A stretch of DNA of 38,642 bases from assembly GCF_016461825.1 (NCBI RefSeq), contig NZ_JAEMNU010000145.1, forward strand, positions 35,203 to 73,844. The letters are read 5' to 3'. The stretch's first letter is position 1. Each line of letters starts with the position of its first letter. Positions 23,854 through 32,939 of the stretch are shown here, one piece after another. This DNA comes from Rugamonas violacea (lineage in GTDB: Bacteria; Pseudomonadota; Gammaproteobacteria; Burkholderiales; Burkholderiaceae_D). A program made the position numbers and the translations under genes. The notes beneath the pieces were generated by a model. It was given only the letters and a program-made list of their open reading frames with translations, was not told where the DNA came from and ran no database searches.

Positions 23854-26019
23854 TTAGCGGATGCGCATGCCCGGCTCGGCGCCCGGCCACGGGTTGAGGA
23901 TGTAGATGCCAGGGTTGGCCTTCTCGTCGGCCGCCGAACCGGCCAGCACCATGCCTTCGGAGACGCCGAATTTCATCTTGCGCGGCGCCAGGTTGGCCAC
24001 CATCACGGTCAGCTTGCCGACCAGCTCTTCCGGCTGGTACATCGATTTGATGCCGGAGAAGACGTTGCGCAGGCGGCCTTCGCCGACGTCCAGGGTCAGG
24101 CGCAGCAGCTTGTCGGAACCGTCGACGTGCTCGCAGTTGACGATCTTGGCGACGCGCAGGTCGATCTTCATGAAGTCGTCGATCTTGATCTCCGGCGCCA
24201 GCGCTTCGACGCCGTCGAGCGGGGCCACGGCGGCGGCCACGGCGGCAGGTCCGGCGGCCTTGGCGGCCGGCGCGGCGATTGCGCCGGTGGCGCCGGCGGC
24301 CGGGGCGGGCGCGTCGAACAGCTCCTCGATCATCTTGGCGTCGACCCGGGTCATCAGGTGGTTGTAGGCGCCGATGGTGCGGCCCAGCATGGCCTGCGAG
24401 ACGATGCCGCTGGCGACGTCGGTGTCGGCCCAGAGCAGTTGCTCGTCGTTGAGGAACTTGGCCACGTTGGCGGCCACGCCCGGCAGCACCGGCGACAGCA
24501 GGATGGTCAGCTGGCGGAACAGGATCAGCGCGGCGGTGCAGACGTCGTGCAGCTCGGCGGTCTTGTCGGCATCCTTGGCCAGGATCCACGGCTTGTTCTC
24601 GTCGACGTACTGGTTGGTGATGTCGGCGATCTCCATGATCTCGCGCAGCGCCTTGCCGAATTCGCGGTGCTCGAAGTGGTGGGCGATGCTGGCCTGGCGT
24701 TCCTTGCCGTCGGTGGTGGTCAGCGCGCGCTGGATCCAGCCCTGGGCGCCTGCCGACAAGGTGGCGGCCAGCTTGCCGTCGAATTTCTTGGCGATGAAGC
24801 CGGCGCAGCGGCTGGCGATGTTGACGTATTTGCCGATCAGGTCGCTATTCACCCGCGCCACGAAGTCGTCGCCGGTGAAGTCCAGGTCTTCCACCTTGGA
24901 GTTCAGTTTGAAGGCGATGTAGTAGCGCAGCCATTCCGGGTTCATGCCCAGGTTCAGGTAGCGCAGCGGCGAGATGCCGGTGCCGCGCGACTTGGACATT
25001 TTTTCGTTGTTGACGGTCAGGTGGCCGTGCACGTTGACCTTCAGCTTGGCTATCACCGGATGGTCGGCGAATTTCAGCATCGCCGGCCAGAACAGCAGGT
25101 GGAAGGAAACGATGTCCTTGCCGATGAAGTGGATCTGTTCGGTGGCCGGGTCCTTGAGCAGGGCGTCGAAGTCGATGCCCTTTTTCTGGCAGTAGTTTTT
25201 CAGGCTGGCCAGGTAGCCGACCGGCGCGTCCAGCCAGACGTAGAAGAACTTGCCCGGCGCGTCGGGAATCGGGATGCCGAAGTAGGGCGCGTCGCGTGAA
25301 ATGTCCCAGTCGGCCAGCTTCTCGCCGGCTTCGCCCAGCCATTCGCTGACCTTGTTGACCATTTCCGGCTGCAAGCGGCCCGGGGTGTTCAGCCAATCCT
25401 TGAGGAACTCGAAGCAGCGCGGGTCGGACAGCTTGAAGAAGTACTGCTCCGACGGCTTGAGGATGGGCGTCGAGCCGGTGAACACCGAGAAGGGGTTGAC
25501 CAGTTCGGTCGGCTGGTAGGCCGCGCCGCAGACTTCGCAGTTGTCGCCGTATTGGTCCTTGGCGCCGCATTTCGGGCATTCGCCCTTGATGTTGCGGTCG
25601 GCCAGGAACATGCCCTTGACCGGGTCGAAGAAGCGGTCGACGACCTTGGTGGAGATCAGGCCGGTGTCGCGCAGCTTGCGGTAGATGCCCTGCGACAGCT
25701 CGACGTTTTCCGGCGAGTCGGTCGAATACCAGTTGTCGAAGGCGATGTGGAAGCCGTCGAGGTATTGGGCGCGGCCGGCGGCGATCTTGGCGACGAACTC
25801 CTGCGGCGTGATGCCTTCCTTCTCGGCGGCGATCATGATCGGCGTGCCGTGGGTGTCGTCGGCGCCGACAAAGTGCACCTCGCGCAGTCCGGCGCCGTCG
25901 CGCTGCATTCGCTGGAAACGGACCCAGATGTCGGCCTGGATGTATTCCATCATGTGGCCAATGTGGAAGGCGGCGTTTGCATAAGGCAGGGCAGTGGTGA
26001 CGAACAGCTTGCGGGTCAT
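23854..26019 (-). CDS. metG: Methionyl-tRNA synthetase
   Basis: Charges initiator and elongator tRNA-Met. 721 residues, the long form. HIGH motif at residues 19-22 (FHIGHMMEYIQ). The connective domain has a four-cysteine zinc site (ECPKCGAKD and NCEVCGAAY). KMSKSRGT is intact. An Ala/Pro-rich linker near 590-620 leads to the C-terminal EMAP-like tRNA-binding domain (KIDLRVAKI, ENCEHV-type segment). Transcribed divergently from apbC over a 135-base gap with no clear single promoter. Confidence 0.98.
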   Translation of the reverse strand: MTRKLFVTTALPYANAAFHIGHMMEYIQADIWVRFQRMQRDGAGLREVHFVGADDTHGTPIMIAAEKEGITPQEFVAKIAAGRAQYLDGFHIAFDNWYSTDSPENVELSQGIYRKLRDTGLISTKVVDRFFDPVKGMFLADRNIKGECPKCGAKDQYGDNCEVCGAAYQPTELVNPFSVFTGSTPILKPSEQYFFKLSDPRCFEFLKDWLNTPGRLQPEMVNKVSEWLGEAGEKLADWDISRDAPYFGIPIPDAPGKFFYVWLDAPVGYLASLKNYCQKKGIDFDALLKDPATEQIHFIGKDIVSFHLLFWPAMLKFADHPVIAKLKVNVHGHLTVNNEKMSKSRGTGISPLRYLNLGMNPEWLRYYIAFKLNSKVEDLDFTGDDFVARVNSDLIGKYVNIASRCAGFIAKKFDGKLAATLSAGAQGWIQRALTTTDGKERQASIAHHFEHREFGKALREIMEIADITNQYVDENKPWILAKDADKTAELHDVCTAALILFRQLTILLSPVLPGVAANVAKFLNDEQLLWADTDVASGIVSQAMLGRTIGAYNHLMTRVDAKMIEELFDAPAPAAGATGAIAAPAAKAAGPAAVAAAVAPLDGVEALAPEIKIDDFMKIDLRVAKIVNCEHVDGSDKLLRLTLDVGEGRLRNVFSGIKSMYQPEELVGKLTVMVANLAPRKMKFGVSEGMVLAGSAADEKANPGIYILNPWPGAEPGMRIR

Positions 26020-26154
26020 GATTGATGCACTTTGTGGGTGGAGGAAACAGGCATTTTAACAGCGGATGCCCTTGGTGGGCACTTCGGCGGCAGGGGGAAT
26101 CCTGTAATTATGGCTATTTTGCGCTAGACTGCGGCATCACATACGGAGATTTTC

Positions 26155-27243
26155 ATGAGCATCACAGTAGAAGACGTCAAGGCGGCATTGTCAAAAGTTG
26201 TTGATCCCAATACAACAAAGGACTTCGTGTCCGGCAAGGCGGTGAAGAATTTGAAGGTCGAGGGCAACGCCGTCTCGCTCGACATCGAGCTGGGCTACCC
26301 GGCCAAGAGCCAGTTCGAGGCGATCCGCGCCAGCGTGACGGCGGCCGTGCAGGCGCTGCCGGGTGTCGGTGCGGTGACGGTGGGCGTGGCCTCGAAGGTC
26401 ATCTCGCACACCGTGCAGCGCGGCCTGAAGCTGATGCCGAACGTGAAGAACATCATCGCCGTGGCCTCCGGCAAGGGCGGCGTCGGCAAGTCGACCACCG
26501 CCGTCAACCTGGCGCTGGCCTTGGCCGCCGAGGGCGCCTCGGTCGGCGTGCTGGACGCCGACATCTACGGCCCGTCGCAGCCGATGATGCTGGGCGTCAG
26601 CGGCAAGCCGGTCACCAAGGACGGCAAGACCATGGAGCCGCTGGAGAACTACGGTCTGCAGGTGTCGTCGATCGGCTTCATGATCGACCCGGACGAGCCG
26701 ATGGTGTGGCGCGGCCCGATGGTCACCCAGGCCCTGCAGCAGTTGTTGGAGCAGACCAACTGGCGCGATCTGGATTACCTGATCGTTGACATGCCGCCGG
26801 GCACCGGCGACATCCAGCTGACCTTGTCGCAAAAAGTGCCGGTGACGGGCGCGGTGATCGTCACCACGCCGCAGGACATCGCCCTGCTGGACGCGCGCAA
26901 GGGTTTGAAGATGTTCGAGAAGGTCGGCATTCCGATCCTCGGCATCGTGGAGAACATGAGCACGCATATCTGCTCGAACTGCGGCCACGCCGAGGAAATC
27001 TTCGGTTCCGGCGGCGGCGCCAAGATGTGCGCCGACTTCGGCGTCGAGTTCCTCGGCGCGCTGCCGCTGACCATGGCGATCCGTCAGCAGACCGATTCCG
27101 GCAAGCCGACCGTGGTGGCCGAGCCGGACGGTCCGGTGGCGGCTATCTACAAGGACATCGCCCGCAAGATCGCCGTGCAGGTGGCTGAGAAGGCCAAGGA
27201 CATGACCAGCAAGTTCCCTAGCATCGTCATCAAGAACGACTGA
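26155..27243 (+). CDS. apbC: Iron-sulfur cluster carrier protein ApbC/Mrp
   Basis: Cytoplasmic P-loop ATPase that carries and delivers Fe-S clusters. 362 residues. N-terminal MIP18/DUF59 domain (about 1-85), then deviant Walker A GKGGVGKS at 106-113, DADIYGPSQP and VDMPPGTGD. C273 and C276 in CSNCGH bind the bridging cluster. ACGGAG precedes the ATG. The next 98 bases include a short hairpin (CGGGCC/GGCCCG at 27254-27271) without a T run. Confidence 0.96.
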   Translation: MSITVEDVKAALSKVVDPNTTKDFVSGKAVKNLKVEGNAVSLDIELGYPAKSQFEAIRASVTAAVQALPGVGAVTVGVASKVISHTVQRGLKLMPNVKNIIAVASGKGGVGKSTTAVNLALALAAEGASVGVLDADIYGPSQPMMLGVSGKPVTKDGKTMEPLENYGLQVSSIGFMIDPDEPMVWRGPMVTQALQQLLEQTNWRDLDYLIVDMPPGTGDIQLTLSQKVPVTGAVIVTTPQDIALLDARKGLKMFEKVGIPILGIVENMSTHICSNCGHAEEIFGSGGGAKMCADFGVEFLGALPLTMAIRQQTDSGKPTVVAEPDGPVAAIYKDIARKIAVQVAEKAKDMTSKFPSIVIKND

Positions 27244-27341
27244 GGTAAGGGGTCGGGCCGGTACTGGCCCGGCCGTTCGGTTCGGGGTATAGTGTTGTCA
27301 TTTTGTTTAGTGCCCCGTTTGTCCACCCATAGGAGATATAA

Positions 27342-27773
27342 ATGAAGAAAAATCTGATGAGCGCATTTTCCGTCGCCCGCCTGAGCCGCCGCGTGTTGCT
27401 GGCTGCCGTGCTGGGCGGCGGCGTGGCGGCTGGCGCGCTGGCGCAATCGGTCTCGTTTGTCGAGCCGATCGACGGCGCCACCGTCAGCAGCCCGTTCAAG
27501 GTCAAGTTCGCCGTCAGCGGTATGGACGTCAAACCGGCCGGCGACATGAGCGCCAATACCGGTCACCATCATCTGCTGATCAACGCCGATCCGATCAAGG
27601 CCGGCGAGTCGGTGCCTTTCGACGAGACCCACCTGCACTTCGGCAAGGGTCAGACCGAGGCCGAAGTCAAGCTGCCGCCCGGCACCTACACCTTGACCAT
27701 GCAGTTCGCCAACGGTGCGCACCAATCGTATGGTCCCGGCCTGAGCAAGGGCATCAAGGTCACCGTCAAGTAA
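27342..27773 (+). CDS. DUF4399 periplasmic protein
   Basis: 143-residue secreted protein. A signal peptide with an arginine-containing start (LSRRVLLAAVLGGGVAAGALA) ends near residue 34. The mature part has the DUF4399 pattern: VSFVEPIDGATVSSPFKVKF, GHHHLLIN and LPPGTYTLTMQFANGAHQSYGP. The histidine cluster suggests metal binding, which is inference. AGGAG lies six bases before the ATG. Function unknown. Confidence 0.85.
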   Translation: MKKNLMSAFSVARLSRRVLLAAVLGGGVAAGALAQSVSFVEPIDGATVSSPFKVKFAVSGMDVKPAGDMSANTGHHHLLINADPIKAGESVPFDETHLHFGKGQTEAEVKLPPGTYTLTMQFANGAHQSYGPGLSKGIKVTVK

Positions 27774-27790
27774 CTGTCGCCCTCAAGAAA

Positions 27791-27853
27791 CTCGCCGTCG
27801 TCCTCGCGAAACTCGCCGTCGTCCTCGAGAATCTCGCCGTCGTCCTCGCGAAA
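27791..27853. repeat. 21-bp tandem repeat, three copies
   Basis: Unit CTCGCCGTCGTCCTCGCGAAA at 27791-27811, 27812-27832 (three substitutions) and 27833-27853, with a degenerate copy before it. The third copy merges into the left arm of the palindromic element at 27837, so the array looks like an amplified end of that element. Confidence 0.85.
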
Positions 27854-27927
27854 GCGGGGACCCATACGGCGCATCCCGTATTGGATGGCGCGCGCAGCAT
27901 GGGTTCCCGCGTGCGCGGGAACGACGG
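27837..27927. repeat. Palindromic repeat family 2, copy 1 (upstream of gltX)
   Basis: Imperfect inverted repeat with 29-base arms (27837-27865 and 27899-27927) around a 33-base centre. The right arm contains GTTCCCGCGTGCGCGGGAAC. Shares CCATACG(G/C)CGCAT and CAGCAT(G/A)GGTTCCCGC with copy 2 at 29429-29521. REP/MITE-like intergenic element. Confidence 0.75.
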
Positions 27928-28001
27928 CGGGCAGGGCGGCTAGGCCGTACCCTGGCAACGCGGTAAAATAGCTTCTTTTACATATAAGCTTCCCTACCTC
28001 G

Positions 28002-29411
28002 ATGACCACTGCCACCGCCAAGCCCGTCCGCACCCGTTTCGCTCCCAGCCCGACCGGCTACCTCCACCTGGGCGGCGCCCGCACGGCGCTGTACTCCTGG
28101 GCCTTCGCCCGCCACTTCGGCGGCACCTTCGTGCTGCGCATCGAAGACACCGACCTTGAGCGTTCCACGCCGGAAGCGGTGCAGGCCATCATCGAAGGCA
28201 TGCAATGGCTCGGCCTGGACCACGACGAAGGTCCGTTCTATCAGATGCAACGCATGGACCGCTACCGCGAAGTCGTGGCGCAGATGCTGGAAGCCGGCAC
28301 CGCCTACCTGTGCTATTCCTCGCCGGAAGAAGTCGAAGCGATGCGCGAGCGCATGCGCGCGGCTGGCGACAAGCCGCGCTACGACGGCACTTGGCGCCCG
28401 GAAGCCGGCAAGACCCTGCCGCCGGTTCCCGCCGAGCGCAAGCCGGTGGTGCGTTTCAAAAACCCGCTGGACGGCGAAGTGAGCTGGGACGACGTGGTCA
28501 AAGGCACCATCACCATCGGCAACAAGGAGATGGACGATCTGGTCATCGCCCGTCCGGACGGCACGCCAACCTATAACTTCTGCGTCGCCGTCGACGACTG
28601 GGACATGGGCATCACCCACGTGCTGCGCGGCGACGACCACGTGAACAACACGCCACGCCAGATCAACATCCTGCGCGCGATCGGCGCGCCGCTGCCGCTG
28701 TACGGCCACCTGCCGATGATCCTGGGTTCCGACGGCGAGAAGCTGTCCAAGCGCCACGGCGCCGTCAGCGTGATGGACTACCCGGCGCAGGGCTATCTGC
28801 CGGAAGCGATGCTGAACTACCTGGCGCGCATGGGCTGGAGCCATGGCGACGACGAAGTGTTCTCGATGGAGCAGTTCTGCGAGTGGTTCAACCTGGACCA
28901 CCTGACCCGCTCGGCGGCCCAATTCAACAACGAAAAGCTGGCTTGGCTGAACAACCACTATATTAAGCAAGCCGACAACGAGCGCCTGGCCAAGCTGGTC
29001 ACGCCGCGCATGCTGGCCGACGGCGCCCAGTTCGACGGCGCGCCGGCGTTGCCGGCCGTGCTGGCGCTGATGAAGGAGCGCGTCAACACCACCAACGAGC
29101 TGGCCGACGCCGCCATGCTGTTCTACCGCGAGCCGAAGCCGGACGCGGCGCTGCTGACCCAGCACCTGACCGACGCCGTCAAGCCGGCGCTGGCCCAGTT
29201 CGCCGAGCGCTGCGCCACGGTGGAGTGGAGCAAGGAGGCGCTGGCCGCGATGATCAAGGAAGTGCTGGCCGCCAACACGCTGAAGATGCCGCAGATCGCC
29301 ATGCCCTTGCGCTTGATCGTCACCGGCCAGTTGCAGACGCCGGCCATCGACGCGGTGTTGCAGATCTTTGGCCGCGAGGCGATCCTGGCGCGCCTGGCGA
29401 AGTTTCTTTAA
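28002..29411 (+). CDS. gltX: Glutamyl-tRNA synthetase
   Basis: Charges tRNA-Glu; class I synthetase of 469 residues. HIGH-type site PSPTGYLHLGG at 15-25, KLSKRHG at 247-253 as the KMSKS loop, RGDDHVNNTPRQI for binding, and a C-terminal helical anticodon-binding part. No clear Shine-Dalgarno before the ATG. A -10-like TAAAAT lies at 27964-27969. It stands immediately upstream of a cluster holding six tRNA-Glu genes, its own substrate. Flanked on both sides by family 2 palindromic repeats. Confidence 0.98.
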   Translation: MTTATAKPVRTRFAPSPTGYLHLGGARTALYSWAFARHFGGTFVLRIEDTDLERSTPEAVQAIIEGMQWLGLDHDEGPFYQMQRMDRYREVVAQMLEAGTAYLCYSSPEEVEAMRERMRAAGDKPRYDGTWRPEAGKTLPPVPAERKPVVRFKNPLDGEVSWDDVVKGTITIGNKEMDDLVIARPDGTPTYNFCVAVDDWDMGITHVLRGDDHVNNTPRQINILRAIGAPLPLYGHLPMILGSDGEKLSKRHGAVSVMDYPAQGYLPEAMLNYLARMGWSHGDDEVFSMEQFCEWFNLDHLTRSAAQFNNEKLAWLNNHYIKQADNERLAKLVTPRMLADGAQFDGAPALPAVLALMKERVNTTNELADAAMLFYREPKPDAALLTQHLTDAVKPALAQFAERCATVEWSKEALAAMIKEVLAANTLKMPQIAMPLRLIVTGQLQTPAIDAVLQIFGREAILARLAKFL

Positions 29412-29428
29412 GGCTACTTCGAAAAGCC

Positions 29429-29521
29429 GTCATTCCGCATCGGCGGACCGCCGCGTAGGCGGGAATCCATACGCCGCATGTCCATTGGCTCAGCATAGGT
29501 TCCCGCCTACGCGGGAACGAC
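29429..29521. repeat. Palindromic repeat family 2, copy 2 (downstream of gltX)
   Basis: Starts GTCATTCC and ends GGGAACGAC; the right arm TTCCCGCCTACGCGGGAA is itself a near palindrome and pairs with CCGCGTAGGCGGGAA on the left. Same family and orientation as 27837-27927, with a small insertion in the left arm. Confidence 0.75.
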
Positions 29522-29567
29522 AATTTTGCAGTTTTTGAAGTTTTTTTAATAGTAGTTGTAAGAACCT

Positions 29568-29603
29568 GCCGCTCGGCATCGGCTTTCGCCGGTGCGGAGC
29601 GGC
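29568..29603. other. Long hairpin between gltX and the tRNA cluster
   Basis: GCCGCTC (29568-29574) pairs with GAGCGGC (29597-29603), and inside it GCATCGGC with GCCGGTGC around a TTTC loop: about 15 pairs with one G-G mismatch. A further dyad CGTACCC (29622) / GGGTACG (29648) follows. No gene is seen in 29412-29732. Confidence 0.6.
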
Positions 29604-29686
29604 GAATTCAGGCGTTTTCAACGTACCCATCATCGCGCCGAATGAGCGGGTACGGAGAATAAATCTGCAAAGTTGCAAAAGGGTAT

Positions 29687-29714
29687 TTGCAGAGTGAAGA
29701 TCCTTTGCTATACT
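29687..29714 (+). promoter_or_regulatory. Sigma70 promoter of the tRNA cluster
   Basis: TTGCAG, 16 bases, TATACT, with a TGC extended -10. The first tRNA starts 19 bases downstream of the -10 box. Confidence 0.75.
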
Positions 29715-29732
29715 CTTGTTTCTGCAGCAAAC

Positions 29733-29808
<76 letters not shown>

Positions 29809-29868
29809 ACATCGGGAAGCAGTCGGTTCCGGTAGTTTGTAAATAGCGCTGCAGAATAGTTGTTCAGG

Positions 29869-29944
29869 GTCCCCATCGTCTAGAGGCCTAGGACATCACC
29901 CTTTCACGGTGAGTACAGGGGTTCGAATCCCCTTGGGGACGCCA
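29869..29944 (+). tRNA. tRNA-Glu(TTC), copy 1
   Basis: 76 bases with encoded CCA; the anticodon loop CTTTCAC gives TTC. Acceptor GTCCCCA / TGGGGAC. Follows tRNA-Ala copy 1 by 60 bases. Confidence 0.97.
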
Positions 29945-30073
29945 GAGTTTTAGTAGTGGATGTAGATTGACCGTTGTTTGTACTGATTGTTGGAAGTTTG
30001 GCTTCATGCTGGATTTGAAACAAGTAGTGAAACAAAAGTCGCCCCGTGCGGCTTTTATTATTTCTACGCCAGA

Positions 30074-30149
<76 letters not shown>

Positions 30150-30203
30150 CCAGCGTAGAAGTAGGTAGTGTGTGAAGCAGTAAAATGTTGTCGGTAGTTC
30201 CTG

Positions 30204-30279
30204 GTCCCCATCGTCTAGAGGCCTAGGACATCACCCTTTCACGGTGAGTACAGGGGTTCGAATCCCCTTGGGGACGCCA
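30204..30279 (+). tRNA. tRNA-Glu(TTC), copy 2
   Basis: Identical to copy 1; 54 bases after tRNA-Ala copy 2; CCA encoded. Confidence 0.97.
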
Positions 30280-30370
30280 GCTGACGCTGGTAGTGGTAAG
30301 AGTGGTAAAAAAGTAGTGCTTTGTAGAAGAGCACGAGATCGCGCAAGCGGTATATTGATTTCTGCGCCCG

Positions 30371-30446
<76 letters not shown>

Positions 30447-30471
30447 ATGGCGCAGAAACAAACGGACATGA

Positions 30472-30547
30472 GTCTCCATCGTCTAGAGGCCTAGGACATC
30501 ACCCTTTCACGGTGAGTACGGGGGTTCGAATCCCCCTGGAGACGCCA
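30472..30547 (+). tRNA. tRNA-Glu(TTC), variant copy 3
   Basis: Differs from the other Glu copies by paired changes: acceptor GTCTCCA / TGGAGAC (C-G to T-A) and the first T-stem pair A-T to G-C. Anticodon TTC and CCA are kept. Both changes are compensatory, so folding is preserved. Confidence 0.97.
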
Positions 30548-30625
30548 ACGGTGTTGGTAGTAGTGAAAGCATCCTGCAGAGGATGCGAAGTCGCCCACAG
30601 CGGCTGTTGTGATTTCTGCGCCCGG

Positions 30626-30701
<76 letters not shown>

Positions 30702-30720
30702 TTGGCGCAGAAATATGTTT

Positions 30721-30796
30721 GTCCCCATCGTCTAGAGGCCTAGGACATCACCCTTTCACGGTGAGTACAGGGGTTCGAATCCCCTTGGGGACGCCA
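30721..30796 (+). tRNA. tRNA-Glu(TTC), copy 4
   Basis: Identical to copy 1; 19 bases after tRNA-Ala copy 4 and followed by an intrinsic terminator. Confidence 0.97.
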
Positions 30797-30815
30797 AAAA
30801 ATGATTTGATCGATC

Positions 30816-30838
30816 AAGCCGCCGAGAGCGGCTTTTTT
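30816..30838 (+). terminator. Terminator of the first eight tRNA genes
   Basis: AAGCCGC (30816-30822), loop CGAGA, GCGGCTT (30828-30834), then TTTT. Confidence 0.8.
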
Positions 30839-30982
30839 GTGTCCGCTCGCTTTGTCCGCGCATTTGCCTACGCATTTGCCTGCGCGTTTGGCGCGGCCAG
30901 GGCCGTGCCGCATATTTTTCGCATGCAATGTTGTTTCGATACCAATTTGATTGGTAAAAAGCGTAAAAAGCCGTCGATTCTA

Positions 30983-31012
30983 TTGATTTGCATTCTTGCG
31001 CTGTGCTATGAT
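30983..31012 (+). promoter_or_regulatory. Promoter of the last two tRNA-Glu genes
   Basis: TTGATT, 18 bases, TATGAT with a TGC extended -10, lying after the terminator at 30838 and 48 bases before tRNA-Glu copy 5. The 264-base spacer 30797-31060 holds otherwise nothing I recognise. Confidence 0.65.
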
Positions 31013-31060
31013 TCGCGCACGCTTTTTTGAGGGCTGGTAAAGACTCGAAATGACCGCCGG

Positions 31061-31136
31061 GTCCCCATCGTCTAGAGGCCTAGGACATCACCCTTTCACG
31101 GTGAGTACAGGGGTTCGAATCCCCTTGGGGACGCCA
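31061..31136 (+). tRNA. tRNA-Glu(TTC), copy 5
   Basis: Identical to copy 1; not preceded by a tRNA-Ala. Confidence 0.97.
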
Positions 31137-31210
31137 GGATTTGGCGGCAAGCTGAAGTAGTTGTTGTATCAGGTCTGGATGTGCAAGTGGGCATCCAAGG
31201 ACAGATTTCT

Positions 31211-31286
31211 GTCCCCATCGTCTAGAGGCCTAGGACATCACCCTTTCACGGTGAGTACAGGGGTTCGAATCCCCTTGGGGACGCCA
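31211..31286 (+). tRNA. tRNA-Glu(TTC), copy 6
   Basis: Identical to copy 1; 74 bases after copy 5 and followed by a strong terminator. Confidence 0.97.
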
Positions 31287-31310
31287 GTCAAGCTCCATCG
31301 GAGCGACAAG

Positions 31311-31345
31311 AAAAAGCCGCGCTAGGCAACTAGCGCGGCTTTTTT
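31311..31345. terminator. Bidirectional terminator between the tRNA cluster and the peroxidase gene
   Basis: AAAAAGCCGCGCTAG, loop GCAA, CTAGCGCGGCTTTTT: a 15-bp perfect stem with A run and T run. It can end both the tRNA transcript and the convergent peroxidase gene, whose stop codon is 17 bases away. Confidence 0.92.
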
Positions 31346-31361
31346 CGTTTTGGCCGGCGGT

Positions 31362-32939
31362 TCAGGCCCACAGCTGGTGGAGCAAATGCCACATGCGCAT
31401 TTCCTTGAGCTGCGGCGACCAGTCGGCGGCCAGCGGATGGTTGCGGTAGGACTCCGGGTCGGCGTCGAGCAGGCCGTGGAACACCTCCAGCACAATCCTG
31501 CCGCCCGTCTCGCCCAATTGCGTCGCCGTCGGACTGGCCGCCGCCAGCAGTTCCTGTTCGGAGAAGGCTTGCGGCCGGCCGTCGCCGTCCAGCGGGCGGC
31601 GCAACCACCAGTCGACCAGCGGCGCCTGCGCCTCGGCCAGGATGTAGAACCACAGCGGCGTCTTGGCGAGCAGCGTGGCCGGCAGGGCCTTGAAGGTTTG
31701 TCGGTCGCCGCCGGCGCTCTTGTCGCGCAACACCAGATGGCAGGGGTCGAGCTGCGGCACGCCGAGCGCCTCGCCGACCGCCTGGCCGCAGGGCAGTTGC
31801 AGCTTGCGGCCGCGCAGCAGGTTGCGCGCGCCCAGGTTGACGATGCTGTCGCCGTTGACCACCGGCGGCGGCAGGTAGGCCAGCGGATTGACGAAGGTGG
31901 TGTCGATCCGGTAAGCGAATTGCAGCCGCCGCAGGTCGCCCTCGGCGCCCTCGTCGTTTTGCGCGTCCTTGTCGCCGGGCGTGCCGGAGCGGCTGCGGCC
32001 GTCGGGGCGGGGGAAGAACAGGCCCCAGTCGTCGATCACGTGGTTCGGCGGCAGCGGCTGCATGCCGATCAGGGAATGGTCCGGGTTCGGCTGCGCTTCG
32101 TTCTTGGCGAAAATGAGGGCGCCGAAGCGCTCGTTCAACTGGTAGCCGGTGCGCACCATGGAGTGGCCGAAGCGGTAGGCGGCGGCGGAGAACTCCAGCG
32201 GAATGGCGCCGCGCTTGTCCGGCGTGTACAGGGCGAAGGCGGCGAGGTTGCGCGACAGGCCGCGCGGCGTCGGGTCGCGGCGGTGCTCGAAGGCTTGCAG
32301 CGTCTCGTTGCTGACGATGCGAGGTAGGAAATCCTCGACCAGGATGCGCTGGTAGGTCCAGCGCACTTCGTTGCGCGTCAGGTCGAACAACTGGCGGCTG
32401 TCTTTCAGCGCGGGCCGGGCCGCCTCCAGCCGGTCGGCGACGGCGTTGTGGAAGCGGATGAAGGCCATGTGCAGATTGCAGATGATGGAGTTCTCGTCGT
32501 TGCGCGGATCGCCGACGATGGCGCGGCCGCCCTGGCGCGGCAGGTCGTCGACGCCTTCGATCAGGCGGATGCCGTCGCGGTACATATACGGCGAGGCGAG
32601 CGGGCCGAGGCCGTACAGGCTGTCCAGGTCGAAGCAGGGCGTGCGCCGGTTGCCGGGGCGGCTGTGGTCCATCGGGTCCAGTGTCGAGCTGGTGTCGAAG
32701 CTCAGGTCGTGGTCGGCGAACTGGCCCAGATAGGTGTAGCCGGCGGGGACGTACAGGTTTTCCTCGGGATCGGGCCGGTCGCCCGGTTGTTCCTCGACGT
32801 CGGCCATGCCCTGCTCGGCGGCCAGGTCGATCAGTTCCTGCGGCGCCGGCTGGTCGGGGTCGGCGGCGAGCAGGCGGGAGAATCCGCCCAGGCCGTTGTC
32901 GGTCAGGCCGTGTAGCGATGTGGGGTTGGCGGAGCTCAT
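31362..32939 (-). CDS. Bacterial homologue of animal haem peroxidases
   Basis: 525 residues from ATG 32939, which has AGGTGA five bases upstream; a GTG nine bases earlier is less likely. Peroxidase-cyclooxygenase superfamily signatures: GQFADHD with D76 and distal H77, R146 and E149 in GDPRNDEN (the R-x-x-E pair of myeloperoxidase), and proximal H259 in AYRFGHSMVR. No signal peptide or membrane anchor is seen, so it would stay in the cytoplasm unless exported by another route. Not in an operon. Substrate unknown; iodide, bromide or organic donors are possible. Confidence 0.85.
   Translation of the reverse strand: MSSANPTSLHGLTDNGLGGFSRLLAADPDQPAPQELIDLAAEQGMADVEEQPGDRPDPEENLYVPAGYTYLGQFADHDLSFDTSSTLDPMDHSRPGNRRTPCFDLDSLYGLGPLASPYMYRDGIRLIEGVDDLPRQGGRAIVGDPRNDENSIICNLHMAFIRFHNAVADRLEAARPALKDSRQLFDLTRNEVRWTYQRILVEDFLPRIVSNETLQAFEHRRDPTPRGLSRNLAAFALYTPDKRGAIPLEFSAAAYRFGHSMVRTGYQLNERFGALIFAKNEAQPNPDHSLIGMQPLPPNHVIDDWGLFFPRPDGRSRSGTPGDKDAQNDEGAEGDLRRLQFAYRIDTTFVNPLAYLPPPVVNGDSIVNLGARNLLRGRKLQLPCGQAVGEALGVPQLDPCHLVLRDKSAGGDRQTFKALPATLLAKTPLWFYILAEAQAPLVDWWLRRPLDGDGRPQAFSEQELLAAASPTATQLGETGGRIVLEVFHGLLDADPESYRNHPLAADWSPQLKEMRMWHLLHQLWA

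Noticed and set aside
27791..27853. Possible CRISPR array
   Set aside because: The 21-bp units are directly adjacent with no spacers, and no cas genes are present.
27686..28033. Minus-strand frame with repeated REDDGEF units
   Set aside because: It is a translation of the 21-bp tandem repeat and palindromic element, not a protein.
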